Below are positions 34,755-44,940 of a stretch of DNA of 64,000 nucleotides, in pieces. Position 1 is the first letter of the stretch; each line of letters begins with the position of its first letter. The stretch is from Podarcis raffonei (taxonomy: Eukaryota > Chordata > Lepidosauria > Squamata > Lacertidae). The translations under genes and the position numbers were made by a program. The notes under the pieces were generated by a model, which did no database searches, was not told the DNA's origin, and was given only the letters and a program-made list of their open reading frames with translations. The stretch covers positions 21,236,501-21,300,500 of the forward strand of contig NC_070602.1 in NCBI RefSeq assembly GCF_027172205.1, given 5' to 3'.

Positions 34755-37700
34755 GTAACAATTATTGTGATCATAGATATCTTTGCTGTTTTTTGTTTCA
34801 CTTCTTAAGAGAGGTGAACAGAGCTGTGGTTAACAGCTAGGTTTATGGAAGAGTCTTTCTGCCTCCCATTCTACATTACCAGCAAGACCAGACCCTCCAA
34901 GTGTCCCTATTTTCCAGGGACAGTCAAAAATTTACAGAAGCCATTCTGGTTTCTTATTTGATCCCACTATGTCCTACTTTTTCTTAGGACATACCTATTT
35001 TCATCGGAGAAATGTTGGAGGGTATGGAATAGGATGTCCCCAGGGCTTTTTTTCAGCCGGAACTCACCAGAACTCAGTTCTGGCCCCTCTTAGGTGGGCA
35101 CCATTGCCATTCTAAGAGAATGAGGGAGGTGTTCATGGTGAGTTCCAGCACTTCCTTTTCTAGAAAAATAGCACTCAACATTTCTACTTTCACTGGAGAA
35201 ATGTTGGAGGGCATGCAAGTCTTATCACCACATTAATTCCTTTTCTCTTATCTCTCTCGTTCCTTTATTGGCACCTGAAGGGTCAGCTGCTTCTCGTTAA
35301 GGGGCTCTAGGGACCAGCTGCCCATCCCTAGACTAGGGCTATTCCAGATAAATCTATGTATCTGAAGCTAGCATTGTTGCCATAATTGCCCCAAAAAGCA
35401 GTACAGTCATACCCCGGGTTAAATATGCTTCGGGTTAAGCGCTTTTGGGTTGCGCTCCGCGGTGACCCGGAAGTAGCAGAACACATTACTTCGGATTTTG
35501 CCACTCGCGCATGCGCAGATGGTTAAAATGACATCATGCGCATGCACGGAAGCAGCAAATCACGACCCGCACGGGCGTGGGTTAAGTTCGTTTCAGGATG
35601 CTAACAGGGATCCGGAACGGATTCCGTTAGTATCCAGAGGTACCACTGTAACCAAATCTATGAAACAGGAGTGACCAGTCACCCCTCACCAATGTAGTGT
35701 AGCTATGTGAACCTTCAAACCACACTCAGGGTGAAGTCGTGTTCTGCTTGCAGTCTGCCCCTGACCTCCATGCAGAAGGTGGAAGTTGTAAAAGGAGCTC
35801 TCTCCTCCCACGTATTCAATGAATTTCAGGAAGTGAAAATAGGATTCGTAAAATGTGTGCATGTCCATTGCAGCTCTCCCTGCAGTTTTCAATGTAGGAG
35901 CTGGTCCTCTCATAAGAACATAACATAAAAATACAAGAAGAGCCCTGCAGGATCAGGCCCATGGCCCATCTAAATGTAGCATTCTGGTCTCACAGTGGCC
36001 AGAGGCCAATGGGAAGCCTGCAAGCAGGATGTGAGTGCAACAGCTGTTGTGATTCCCTGCAACTGGTATTCACAGGCATACAGTGAAGGCAGAATATAGC
36101 CATCATGACTGGTAGTTATTAATAGCCGTATCCTACATGAATGTCTCTAAACCTCTTTTAAAGCCATACAGGTTGGCGGCTGTCACTGTCTCTTGTGGGA
36201 GTGAATTCAAAGTTTAAAGATGTGCTACTTGAAGATACTAAGGAGTTTTCTCCCACAAGATGAAGTGGTGGCCATGAACTTACATGACTTTCAGAGAGGA
36301 AACCGGTGGGTCTGGCACTGTGTTTTGTTAGGAACATAAAAAAAAGTCCTCTTGAGTCATTCCAAAGGCTCGTCTAGTTCAGCATCCAGTGACCAGCCAG
36401 GTGCCAATATCACTCTTCTCAATTGTGATTCCCAGCAATTGTCATTCAGAAGTGCAGTGGCTCCAACCATAAGGTAGAACATCGCCATCATGCCTTGTAG
36501 CCATTGAGAGCCTTTCTCCTCCATGAATTTGTCCTGATCCTCTTTCAAAGTCATCCAGGTTGGTGGTCATCAGCACATCTCTTGGGATGTCTTATAGATG
36601 CGGACCCACGTGGGTCCTCTTTGCTATTGCAGAATTTCACACATTGGCAAAAATCAAGGCCATCTGTGTCCTCCCTCAATTTCTGTCGACCCTTTTAATA
36701 AGTGGAGAAAAAGACTGCAAGGAATGTTTCCAGCCACTGGGTGTTGCTTGTCGGGAATATTTTCAAAGGGCTCCATGGCAACCAAAAAGACACTGCAATT
36801 AAATATCCCCTAATTTCTCTCTTCTATATTTTTAGCTCCTGTTCTCATTTTTCACTCCTTCACTAATTGTTGAGTTGCGATAAAGTGTGCTGATGAGAGA
36901 AAAAGAAGATAGAGCTATCTTGAGCGCAGGGAGGCTACAGAAGCTCCATTGGCTTCGGTGGGCTTTAAGCAACCTACAAGTATGCAGGATGGCACCCCTT
37001 CTGCGATTGAAAGGGCAAGCCTGGGAGGTCTAAAAGGTGACTCATAGAGAAGAAGAGAAACTATGTGGAGTGGGGAGAAAAAGATGTCATAGAATCATAG
37101 AATCGGAAGGGAACCTGAGGATCACCCAGTCCAACCAATATGCAGTTGTCCCTTCTGGGGATCAAACCTGCAACTTATCAGCACCATGCTCTAATCAACT
37201 GAGCTACCTAGCCAACTGTTCAGGGTGGGGACAAACAAGAGACTTTTGAAGGTGTTATGATAACCCAAAAGCCACATTTCCTTCTGGGCAATTTTCCAGG
37301 CAGGACCAGAGGCAAAAGTGGGAACAGCAATGAATGTAAACCTTATTTTTGCCCAATAAGCTAGTTCCTGCACATGCACACACAACCCCCATCTCCATAC
37401 TGTTAGGATAGTTCCGTTCCACCTTAAAGGATCAGGCATGATTGTTGTGTATCACATGCCTGTTTATTCCCAGCTTCTCGCTGGGAACTTCCGTTTTGTA
37501 TATAGTTTTTGTTCTGGCTATTTTCCTGGACACGGAGGCAAGCAGTTATGTTTTCCCTTTGTTCTGATCTACATTGAATAAAGCTGTAAATATGCTCTCC
37601 TGTCTGCATCTTCCATTGTGGAGACTCTGCTGAAAGGGTGTGCACGGGTCTTAGAATGTCTCTGAGGCTTATGTCGCTAATTGACTGATGCTGTTCCACG

Positions 37701-38608
37701 GGAGACTGGTGATCATCTGGAGATAACTGGGGGCCTGCCTGATGCCTCCGTCTCCCTGGCAGTATCCCAACATATACTCCCCCCCCCCCCATATAAGCCT
37801 GAGGCATCATCACACTTCAAGCACACCTTTCATCACGACAAAAATATGTATGAAGTATGGCCAACGGAGGCATGCCTTGGAAGGAGCTGCCTTTGAGGGC
37901 TATACACCAGGAACTGTATTAGAAAAGCAGTGATCAACCATGCCAAAGTTACATGCTTTGAAGTCCCATTCATTTCAGCGGAAGGGTTAAGCACATGCTG
38001 AAATGGCAATCAATGGGGACTTGGCTTTGTCCAGATTGTCCTTGAAGTTTCCTGCAGCTGATGTGGATTATGTCAGCATTATAGAATAAATGGTTGTGTT
38101 TCTGTGTCTATTCACAGGCAACTGGCTACACCCGTTTCCTCCCAAGCACACAGAACTGGCCACCTTCTATATTGACAATTACAGGACTGTCCAAGTGCCG
38201 ATGATGTCCAAGACAGAGAGGGTTGCCATCACATTTGATAAGAGCTTGAGCTGCGTTGTGCTGAAGCTCCCATACAAAGGGAGCGCACACATGCTGGTCG
38301 TCATACCTGAGAAGGGCGCTGATTTTATGTCCATTGAAGACCATTTAACAAATGAGCTGGTGGAGTCTTGGCTTAGGACCATGAATAGCAGGTACAGGAA
38401 ACGTTGTGCTTTTTGTTGCTAAGATGCTAGATTGATGCAAGCTAGAATATTCAAAGGAGAAGGAAAGAAAGAGGGCAATGTAGCTGAATAAGGAAGGAAA
38501 GGGGTTTAACTATGATGGATCCCTGGAGCTTGTCACCTTTTCCGCAAAGACAAGTTCTTTGCTTTCACTTCTTCTGGGAAATGATCAAGCACTGGGCCAC
38601 AAAAACAG

Positions 38609-38652
<44 letters not shown>

Positions 38653-40901
38653 GATAGATAGAGATATAATATTAAATATAATTATATTTTAAAAAATTGT
38701 GTGTGTGTGTGTATTCCTGTATCTAGGCCCAAACTTCCTACAGTATGCAGAGATGATGGGAACCATAGAAGTTACATTTCCCATGGCTCCCGGCATCACA
38801 AATGAACACTTGTATGAACAAATGAACTACATTAAGGGATTTTATATGTTTGTCAAAGTCCACATTCTCTGAATGATATAGTTGACTCTCCTACACAGGG
38901 GTTACAATCTGGGGATAGTGCATAAAGCCAAAATCATGAATAGTCAAAATACTCCCTGCGCCTCCTTGACCTTCCCAAGGCCACCAAACACTCTCCTTAT
39001 ACCTCCAAATGCTCTCCCAAGCTGAGTACAATGCTGGAGGGGGGTTGCCGATATCGCCCCCCCAGCCCATCCTCTCTTTTTTTTTATTCACTCAAGTTAA
39101 ATGTGCATAAGTTGCGAGTCAACTGCAACAGTGGATATGCCAAGTCTTTTAGATGATATATTTTACACATTGACTGGTGAATGTGCAGTCTCCAAGAGAA
39201 GAATATGCACACTGACCAAGCAACATTCATTCCTTTGCATATTCCCCGAGTTCATTCAGAGAGTATGCAGACTGAGAAGGCAATAAACAAAATCTCCTGC
39301 TTGTAGAGCTGCCATACGTCCGGATTTCCCTGGACACAGCCAGGAAACGGGCTTGAAAATGGAGTCCAGGGAGGATTTCTGTGAATGGGCAAAGTGTCTG
39401 GGAAAACCCGGATGTAGGGCAAGTAGGGTTTTATTTTTTTAAAAAATCTTCAACAAACCCAGAAAAGCCCATTAAAAGCCCAACAACTTTGAAAAAAAAC
39501 CACACAACTGAACAACTTTGACCTCCCCACCTCACCCCTGCAAATGAAAGCTCAGCAACTTTTGTCCGGATTTTCACTTTGGGGAATATGGCAACCGTAC
39601 CTGTTTGTCAATGTTCATTTATGCCCATTCTTCATAGCTGTCTAGTCAATGTGCACAATGAGCAGTTTTTATGCACATCCTCCATTCAACTTACATTCGT
39701 CACCAAATATTGTTTATTTGCATTACAGGAAAATGGACATTTACTTTCCAAAGTTCAAGCTAGACCAGAAATACCACATGCATCAGTTGCTACAAGATCT
39801 GGGAATTAAATATCTTTTCTCCAATGAAGCAGACCTCAGCCACCTCACAAATGAGAGAGATGTAAAAGTATCCCAGGTAAGTGTGACCGCTTTTCGTGCA
39901 TAAGTGCATGCTATCCCATTTCACAAGGCTCAACAGCCCCAACATTGAGATCCAGGCACACTGCTGGGTAGCATTTGTTCAGTATCAGTGTGCTGGGAAA
40001 AAGATTGGCATTGCCAGATTAGACAACACTGATCACCCATTTGGAGGCAGGAAAACGGAAAGGAAACTAGGATCTTAATGCAATCAAAAGTGATGGTGCT
40101 TAGATTGCTTTGGTGGTGTGCACGTATCTCTGACCTACCCAATAACTTGCAGACTCCCGTGCTGGATTTGAGGTGTTTTCGCTTTCGCAGGACCCAATCC
40201 CAAAGAGTCATCTGTGTGCAGAATCTTGTTGCAGTTGTGTGGATAACCACCTTTGCTGGAATGGGACAACATGACTGCAATTAACATAAAAGTTTTTGTT
40301 ATATTAATTGCAGTGATGGAGCAGCCTTGAGAGACCAAGAGGGTGCAGTTTAAGCAGAAGATTGGTACCTTCTCTCTTTGCCATGGTGCTGGCAAAAATC
40401 ACCTTTCTGAACTTGCTGTCTCAGCCTTTGCCAACCTGATGCCCTCTAGATGTTCTGTGGTCCAACCCCCCAAACTTGAGGGAAGCACGTTGGCAACGGT
40501 TGTGCCATCTGAAGCTGCTTCAATAATGGCGGGAGTCCTGTTCTCATATAAATCTCTAATGACCCCCATGAGGGGTACCCAGCATAGCGCCCTCCAGATA
40601 TTGGACTACAACTCCCATCAGCTCCAGTTAACATGACCAATGGAGACCAGTGTTGCATGAAAGGCAGGCCGCTTTACTATGAAACCTCATCCATTTCCAA
40701 TGTTCTCAGGTTCTCCAAAGAGCAGCTATTGAAGTGGATGAGTGGGGGACCGAAGCTGTAGCTGCCAGTGGGTCAGAAATCATGGCATACTCGCTGCCGC
40801 CAGTCATCCGTCTGAACCGGCCGTTCCTTTTAATGATCTATGAAGCGAGCATAAATGCATTGCTGTTCCTTGGCAGAGTTATCGACCCTACAGAGCTGTG
40901 A
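34055..40901 (+). CDS. SERPINA10: SERPINA10 (protein Z-dependent protease inhibitor), spliced
   Basis: Plasma serpin; in mammals it inhibits factor Xa with protein Z on membranes, and factor XIa. Join 34055-34754, 38118-38391, 39729-39876, 40710-40901: 1314 nt, 437 aa (human 444). Start: first ATG of the exon beginning 34029 after acceptor ttcaccag; signal peptide MKSAFFLVLLELWAGMCLS. Family matches: NFGFNLYRKIALKHDNNVFF, FRNLSKRYFDMEF, QKTRGKIPSLFEEVD, TFYIDNYRTVQVPMM, YFPKFKLDQKYHMHQLL. Reactive loop SEIMAYSLPPVI with P1-P1' Tyr401-Ser402 (Tyr codon 40788-40790), the ZPI-specific Tyr-Ser. The N-terminal extension lacks the Glu-rich acidic run of human ZPI. Five or so N-glycosylation sequons. 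Intron phases 1, 2, 0 as in SERPINA1-like. Convergent with PPP4R4. No break seen. Confidence 0.95.
34888..35215 (-). mobile_element. Tandem-headed MITE without L2, split by another MITE
   Basis: accctccaagtgtccctatt at the left; aatgttggagggtatgg near 35017-35032, then aataggatgtccc, an inserted element (35039-35175), then gagaaatgttggagggcatg. Minus orientation, same family as 15081 and 33628 but with the two heads adjacent. Confidence 0.6.
35039..35175. mobile_element. Small palindromic MITE inserted in another MITE
   Basis: agggctttttttcagccgga at the left and cttttctagaaaaatagcac at the right form inverted ends; internal arms are ccggaactcaccagaactca and tggtgagttccagcactt. Confidence 0.6.
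35404..35648. mobile_element. Tigger-like MITE, copy 3, in SERPINA10 intron
   Basis: TA-flanked, cagtcataccccgggttaaa to cagaggtaccactg, 245 bp. Core has cgcgcatgcgca at 35506-35517. Confidence 0.87.
35905..36200 (+). mobile_element. CR1/L3-like interspersed repeat
   Basis: aagagccctgcaggatcagg, gtctcacagtggccagaggc, gcaactggtattcacaggca and aaagccatacaggttggcgg appear in this order; the same order recurs at 36335-36620 and in part at 23240 and 24245. No frame; family name uncertain. Confidence 0.6.
36335..36620 (+). mobile_element. CR1/L3-like interspersed repeat, second copy
   Basis: aggctcgtctagttcagcat, gattcccagcaattgtcatt, tccatgaatttgtcctgatc and catccaggttggtggtcatc. Tandem neighbour of the copy at 35905. 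Confidence 0.6.
37088..37214 (-). mobile_element. tRNA-headed SINE with CR1-like tail
   Basis: Left end catagaatcatagaatcgga is the reversed CR1 terminal repeat; ggatcacccagtccaaccaa the CR1-like body; tctaatcaactgagctacct the tRNA head on the minus strand. Confidence 0.75.
37401..37772 (+). mobile_element. Solo LTR fossil in SERPINA10 intron
   Basis: 372 bp with inverted ends tgttaggat and atcccaaca. Contains a polyadenylation hexamer (aataaagctg near 37577). The flanks catac/tatac share 4 bp (atac), a likely target duplication. No internal region. ERV- or gypsy-type; family not named. Confidence 0.75.
38118..38391 (+). CDS. SERPINA10: SERPINA10, second coding exon
   Basis: Acceptor tctattcacag, donor gtacag. 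Encodes NWLHPFPPKHTELATFYIDN to VLKLPYKGSAHMLVVIPEKG and VESWLRTMNS plus two bases. Confidence 0.94.
38609..38655. repeat. GATA microsatellite in SERPINA10 intron
   Basis: About ten gata units in a row, then a TG run near 38699-38712. Confidence 0.92.
39304..39600. mobile_element. MITE with GGGTTGCCATA-type termini, long copy
   Basis: tagagctgccatacgtccgg at left; gggaatatggcaaccgta at right. Interior carries two gtccgga motifs. Same family as 22586-22705. Confidence 0.7.
39729..39876 (+). CDS. SERPINA10: SERPINA10, third coding exon
   Basis: 148 nt, acceptor tgcattacag, donor gtaagt. Encodes KMDIYFPKFKLDQKYHMHQL to LFSNEADLSHLTNERDVKVS, very close to human ZPI. Confidence 0.95.
40425..40645. 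mobile_element. Two fragments of the palindromic MITE family in SERPINA10 last intron
   Basis: tgatgccctctagatgttct (near 40438) and ggactacaactcccatcagc (near 40602) are diverged arms; the sequence between them is unassigned. Confidence 0.5.
40710..40901 (+). CDS. SERPINA10: SERPINA10, last coding exon with reactive loop
   Basis: Acceptor tgttctcag; stop TGA 40899-40901. Hinge IEVDEWGTEAVAASGSE, then P1 Tyr, then RPFLLMIYEASINALLFLGR. Trp replaces the Arg found before the hinge Gly in human (DERGTE versus DEWGTE). Confidence 0.95.
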   Translation, partial: VLQRAAIEVDEWGTEAVAASGSEIMAYSLPPVIRLNRPFLLMIYEASINALLFLGRVIDPTEL

Positions 40902-40906
40902 ATAAA
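40901..40906 (+). terminator. SERPINA10: AATAAA overlapping the SERPINA10 stop codon
   Basis: The last A of TGA is the first A of AATAAA (tgaataaaagcc). If used, the 3' UTR would be only some 15-30 nt. A second hexamer lies at 41557-41562. Confidence 0.6.
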
Positions 40907-41556
40907 AGCCACACATTTCTATTTGGTCCGTCTTTTTAGTGGTCTTTTATGGGTTGAGCTACAGGTTACATTAAGCATGCCTCTTTTCAAACTGTGTTTA
41001 TTGCATTTCCTCTTCCAGAAAAAAAGCTGGTGTTTGGGACCACAGCACATGGGGAAGAGATCAGCTCTTTCCTTCCTACAAATGGTTCGATTGGAGACAG
41101 CTGCTCTCTGCCTCTAAAGGGGCTGTTTGCATCTCCGCAACCCCTGCAAAGAGGAGCTTGTAGGTCTTACTCATGTGAAAGGGGCAATGTGGGGAAAGGA
41201 GATGAGAGGATGCATATTTAGCCCTAACCCTAGAGTTGGGTCCTTCCTATTCCACCATAACTACCACCCGCAGTGGACCATAATTACTGAAGTGGGAGCC
41301 TCTCCTGCATGCAGAAACTTCCTGTGTGGTGCATAATTCCAGGTGCTCAGGGTTCTAGATCACACCGGGAGCCTCCACATTTAAAGCTGTCTCCCTGATT
41401 CAGGCATCCCAACATGACAGTGAGAGAAGTCACGCAGCTCTGGGAATGAGGCGGGCACTCCACAAACACAGTCCCTTTCACCACACTTGTCCCATTCATG
41501 CAAATAATGCCTGAGAAGAACTGCAGTCAGAACTCGTTCTGCTCCTAATGCTGCTC

Positions 41557-41562
41557 AATAAA
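41557..41562 (+). terminator. SERPINA10: Alternative AATAAA downstream of SERPINA10
   Basis: gctcaataaacacactg, about 656 nt after the stop. It could be the main site if the overlapping hexamer is weak. Confidence 0.35.
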
Positions 41563-42171
41563 CACACTGATAGTTCAGCTATGTTGTTGCTTTTTCTCAC
41601 AAGGGTTAGCAGCCAGGGAACCTCTCCCCCCTCGATTTGTTATTCACCACAGATGTCTTTCTGATGAGGCCATGCATCAGATGTTCAACAAACACACACA
41701 AACAAACATCCCAAGGATGGGGGTCTGAACCTTGCCTATTGCATTGCCACCCGAGCACTAGCAAGATCTCAGAAGCGAAATTAGAAATTCACACTTCTCC
41801 GAAATTTGCACTGCTGTTCTCAGTCAAGTAAATATATGCATGTTCAAAGGTCAAATGCATGTATTTCTGAACGTTAACATTAAGGAATGCATATTATAGC
41901 GAATTGCTTTGCAAAAATATCATTCCATGACACCCTAATCTCTGATCCACTCCAGGGGTTCCTGCCCTTATTTGGCCCGGTTGCCTTGGAATGAAGCAGA
42001 CTGGTGTCTTTAGGATATATGGCTTTATTTATACATATACACAACCTGAGCAGAGGATAGAGGAGCTCGCAGCATTAACACGGCAGCTTTAGGTTTCCAG
42101 GGGAGCACCAAAATCTAGCACCAATTCAATGTGTGTTTCTCTGTCACTAGCATCCAGCCTGCCAGCTCTCT

Positions 42172-42172
42172 C

Positions 42173-42229
<57 letters not shown>

Positions 42230-42595
42230 TAATGCCCCGCCCATCTGGCTAGGTTTCCCCAGCCACTCTGGGTGGCTCCCAACAGAATAATAGAACAGAA
42301 TAAAACATTAAACATTAAAAAACTTCCCTAAACAGGGTTGCATTCAGATGTCATGTCTTTGAAAAGTCAGATAGTTGTTTATTTCCTTGACATCTGATGG
42401 GAGGGCATTCCACAGGGTGGGCACCACTACCGAGAAGGCCCTCTGCCTGGTTTCCTGTAACCTCCCTTCTTGCAGTGAGGGAACCGCCAGAAGGCCCTCG
42501 GAGCTGGACCTGAACAATGGGAGTGGAGACGCTCCTTCAGGTATACTGGACCGAGGCCGTTTTGGGCTTTAAAGGTCAGCACCAACACTCTCACA
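42172..42595 (-). mobile_element. L2-type LINE 3' fragment with ATA tail
   Basis: ATA run (42172-42229), then cccatctggctaggtttccc, gtttatttccttgacatctg, gagggcattccacagggtgg and gctttaaaggtcagcaccaa. Confidence 0.85.
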
Positions 42596-43542
42596 AAATA
42601 CTGTGGCTATTGTTCTTCTACCTAGGTTCACATGCTCTCCAGCCAGATGAGGGGAGTGGGGAAATGCCTGCCCCACCTCTGGGAGAGCACCATCACTTGG
42701 CTCATTCTTTGAGATGCTGATGAGCAGTGAACTGGCCAGCTAAAGCCATTACCTTGACAGGGACTAATGTGAGCTGTCCCTTTTACATTCAAGCTTCACA
42801 GATACAAGAGCCCGAGAATATGAAGCGACCCAGGGGGGACATCCAGAATGACCCTCTCCCAACTCATAAGAGGAGATAAAGGCAGAACTTCACACTAAAG
42901 TGCCAATGCATTTGCATGAGGACTTTTTTTAAGGATCACAAACTGATGTGGACATGTGGAGAAATGAACTGAAGAGTGGATAAATGAGAAACAGAGAGGA
43001 ACTGAAATTGACAGATTTGACCATCCTTAGTGGAGAGTAGGAAGGGATGAAGGGATAGCATGGAAAAACCAACCAGCAGACGGGGACATCATCCTAATTA
43101 GTGGGAGGGAGGTGTGGTGGAATGTGATAAATGAGGATAAGGCACCCTGAGGATGAACTGGCTAATCTCCTGAGGCTATTAGTTCAGGTGCTTTGCCATG
43201 CTGGTTCACTACATATGTTACAAGTAAGCATATGTTAACTCTTCATGTCACTTTAAACATGGGAGGCAGGAGATAGGGACCACCACACACCTGCTAAAGC
43301 TGGGCTGCAACACCCCAGAAATCTCTTTCAGTATTAGACTGTATTGACACTGCACCAAATTTTCACGATGTTTGGTTTTTGCAGTGATAGTTCCTGTTCT
43401 GTAGGTACAAATATTTTAATTCCTCCCGTCTTTACATGCCAGTTCAAAGACATTCCCACCCCACCTATGTGCTGCTGCTGCTGCTGTGCTTGGACTCTCA
43501 AATATTACCAAAAAGGCACCAATCTTTTGCTTGCTGAGAGGG

Positions 43543-43686
43543 AATCATAGATCAGAGTTGGAAAGGAGCCTCAGGATCATCTAGTCCAACTCCCTGCAAT
43601 GCAGGAATATGTCACTGTCCCTTACAGGGATCGAACCTGCAACCTTGGTGCTATCAGCACCACGCTCTAACCAACTGAGCTATTTG
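43543..43686 (-). mobile_element. tRNA-headed SINE with CR1-like tail
   Basis: aatcatagatcagagttgga and gatcatctagtccaactccc (CR1-like), then cgctctaaccaactgagcta (tRNA head, minus strand). Confidence 0.8.
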
Positions 43687-44454
43687 AGAACCAGTTAGAT
43701 CGGGGTTTATCTCCATACACCTTCCTTTCCCCATCTAAAATTACTGTCGTCTACTGTTGCCCTGTAGAAGCCACAGTTGCAACTTCCCAGAGTGAATCTT
43801 AAATCCATTGCATCCATCGGGCATTTCATGGATTGGCCCTGTGTCGCCCTGATGGTGCAGCATCTTCTACCTTATCCTTGTGGCTCCCATCTATATTCCT
43901 TGCCGAAAGATTTTATCATACCCATATCAATAAGTTACGAGCAAGGATCATGACTATTGTGTGTGAAGGTAGTGGTCACACTGCCTGACTTTGTGACCTG
44001 GACTTCCTCTTGCTAGCCACATTGGGAAAGCCAAAGGCACTGGTTTGCAATTCAGACTTCTCCATATTGTGCAGTGCAGTTTTCCAGCCCGATAACATGT
44101 ACAGAAATGCATATACGGTGGTGAAGCCTAAATTGTTAATGAAAATATATTAATGAAAATCCTACAAAAGTGCATTATATTAGGGGAAACCGTTCTGGGG
44201 AAAGAATTGTATTGGGCAAGATTGTACACAAAAATGTATGTAATGGGAGAAATTTGCTCTAAAATGCTGATGAACCTCCATGAAGACTTGAAAATAAAAA
44301 AATCAAGAAACCTATGTGGAAAACTGAACTCAAGAGTGGAAAAATAAGAGAAACCAAAACTAACCCATCCCTAGTTGCTATATCAGCCTTTGGTTATAGA
44401 AATGTAAAATACTACACTAGTGTTAGGCCTGGAGCCAGAGCTGCTGGTATAGTG

Positions 44455-44940
44455 AACATAGGATTCATGTCTTTATGTCTCAACTGCACTTCTTAATTGC
44501 AAAAATTAGATCTCTCCCACCCAAAACATGCAAGTACTTTCATATCCTACGTTTTATTGTGCGTAAAGCATTCATTATTCCACATTGTAAAAAGTAACCA
44601 CACACATATTCATTCACAAATTAGATTATCTTTATCATACACCAATATATTTTAAAAAACAGATTTCTGATATCAATATAGTTTTGCTGATTGCATTTCT
44701 GAAATAGAGAAGCTGACAATAGCTTCATACAGTCTCTCTCAAGTATTGGCATAAATAGAACTTTTTTAATAGAACTGCATGTTGCAGGCAAATTTTGATA
44801 GAAATGTTAGGATGAATACAAACAAAATGCCGTTGACATAGCTAAAAGCATGATAGCTTGAAATAACAACTAATTAAAAACTAGATTGCATTATTTCTAA
44901 AGTGTTGGATAAAGAGAAACTACAACCTGAAATACTAGAA
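44455..44940. repeat. Left copy of 486-bp direct duplication flanking the young LINE
   Basis: Runs from aacataggattcatgtcttt to caacctgaaatactagaa. Reading it against 47791-48276 line by line I found no mismatch and the lengths are equal. It stops exactly where the LINE begins. The sequence is the PPP4R4 3' flank and not a known repeat. Confidence 0.93.

Larger units (their letters stand above)
40907..44454. other. Convergent spacer between SERPINA10 and PPP4R4
   Basis: Holds an L2 fragment (42172-42595) and a tRNA/CR1 SINE (43543-43686). No exon recognised on either strand. The possible SERPINA10 3' UTR reaches at most to about 41580. Confidence 0.5.

Noticed and set aside
38609-38655. Regular repeats that might suggest a CRISPR-like array
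   Set aside because: Simple GATA microsatellite without spacers, in a vertebrate intron.
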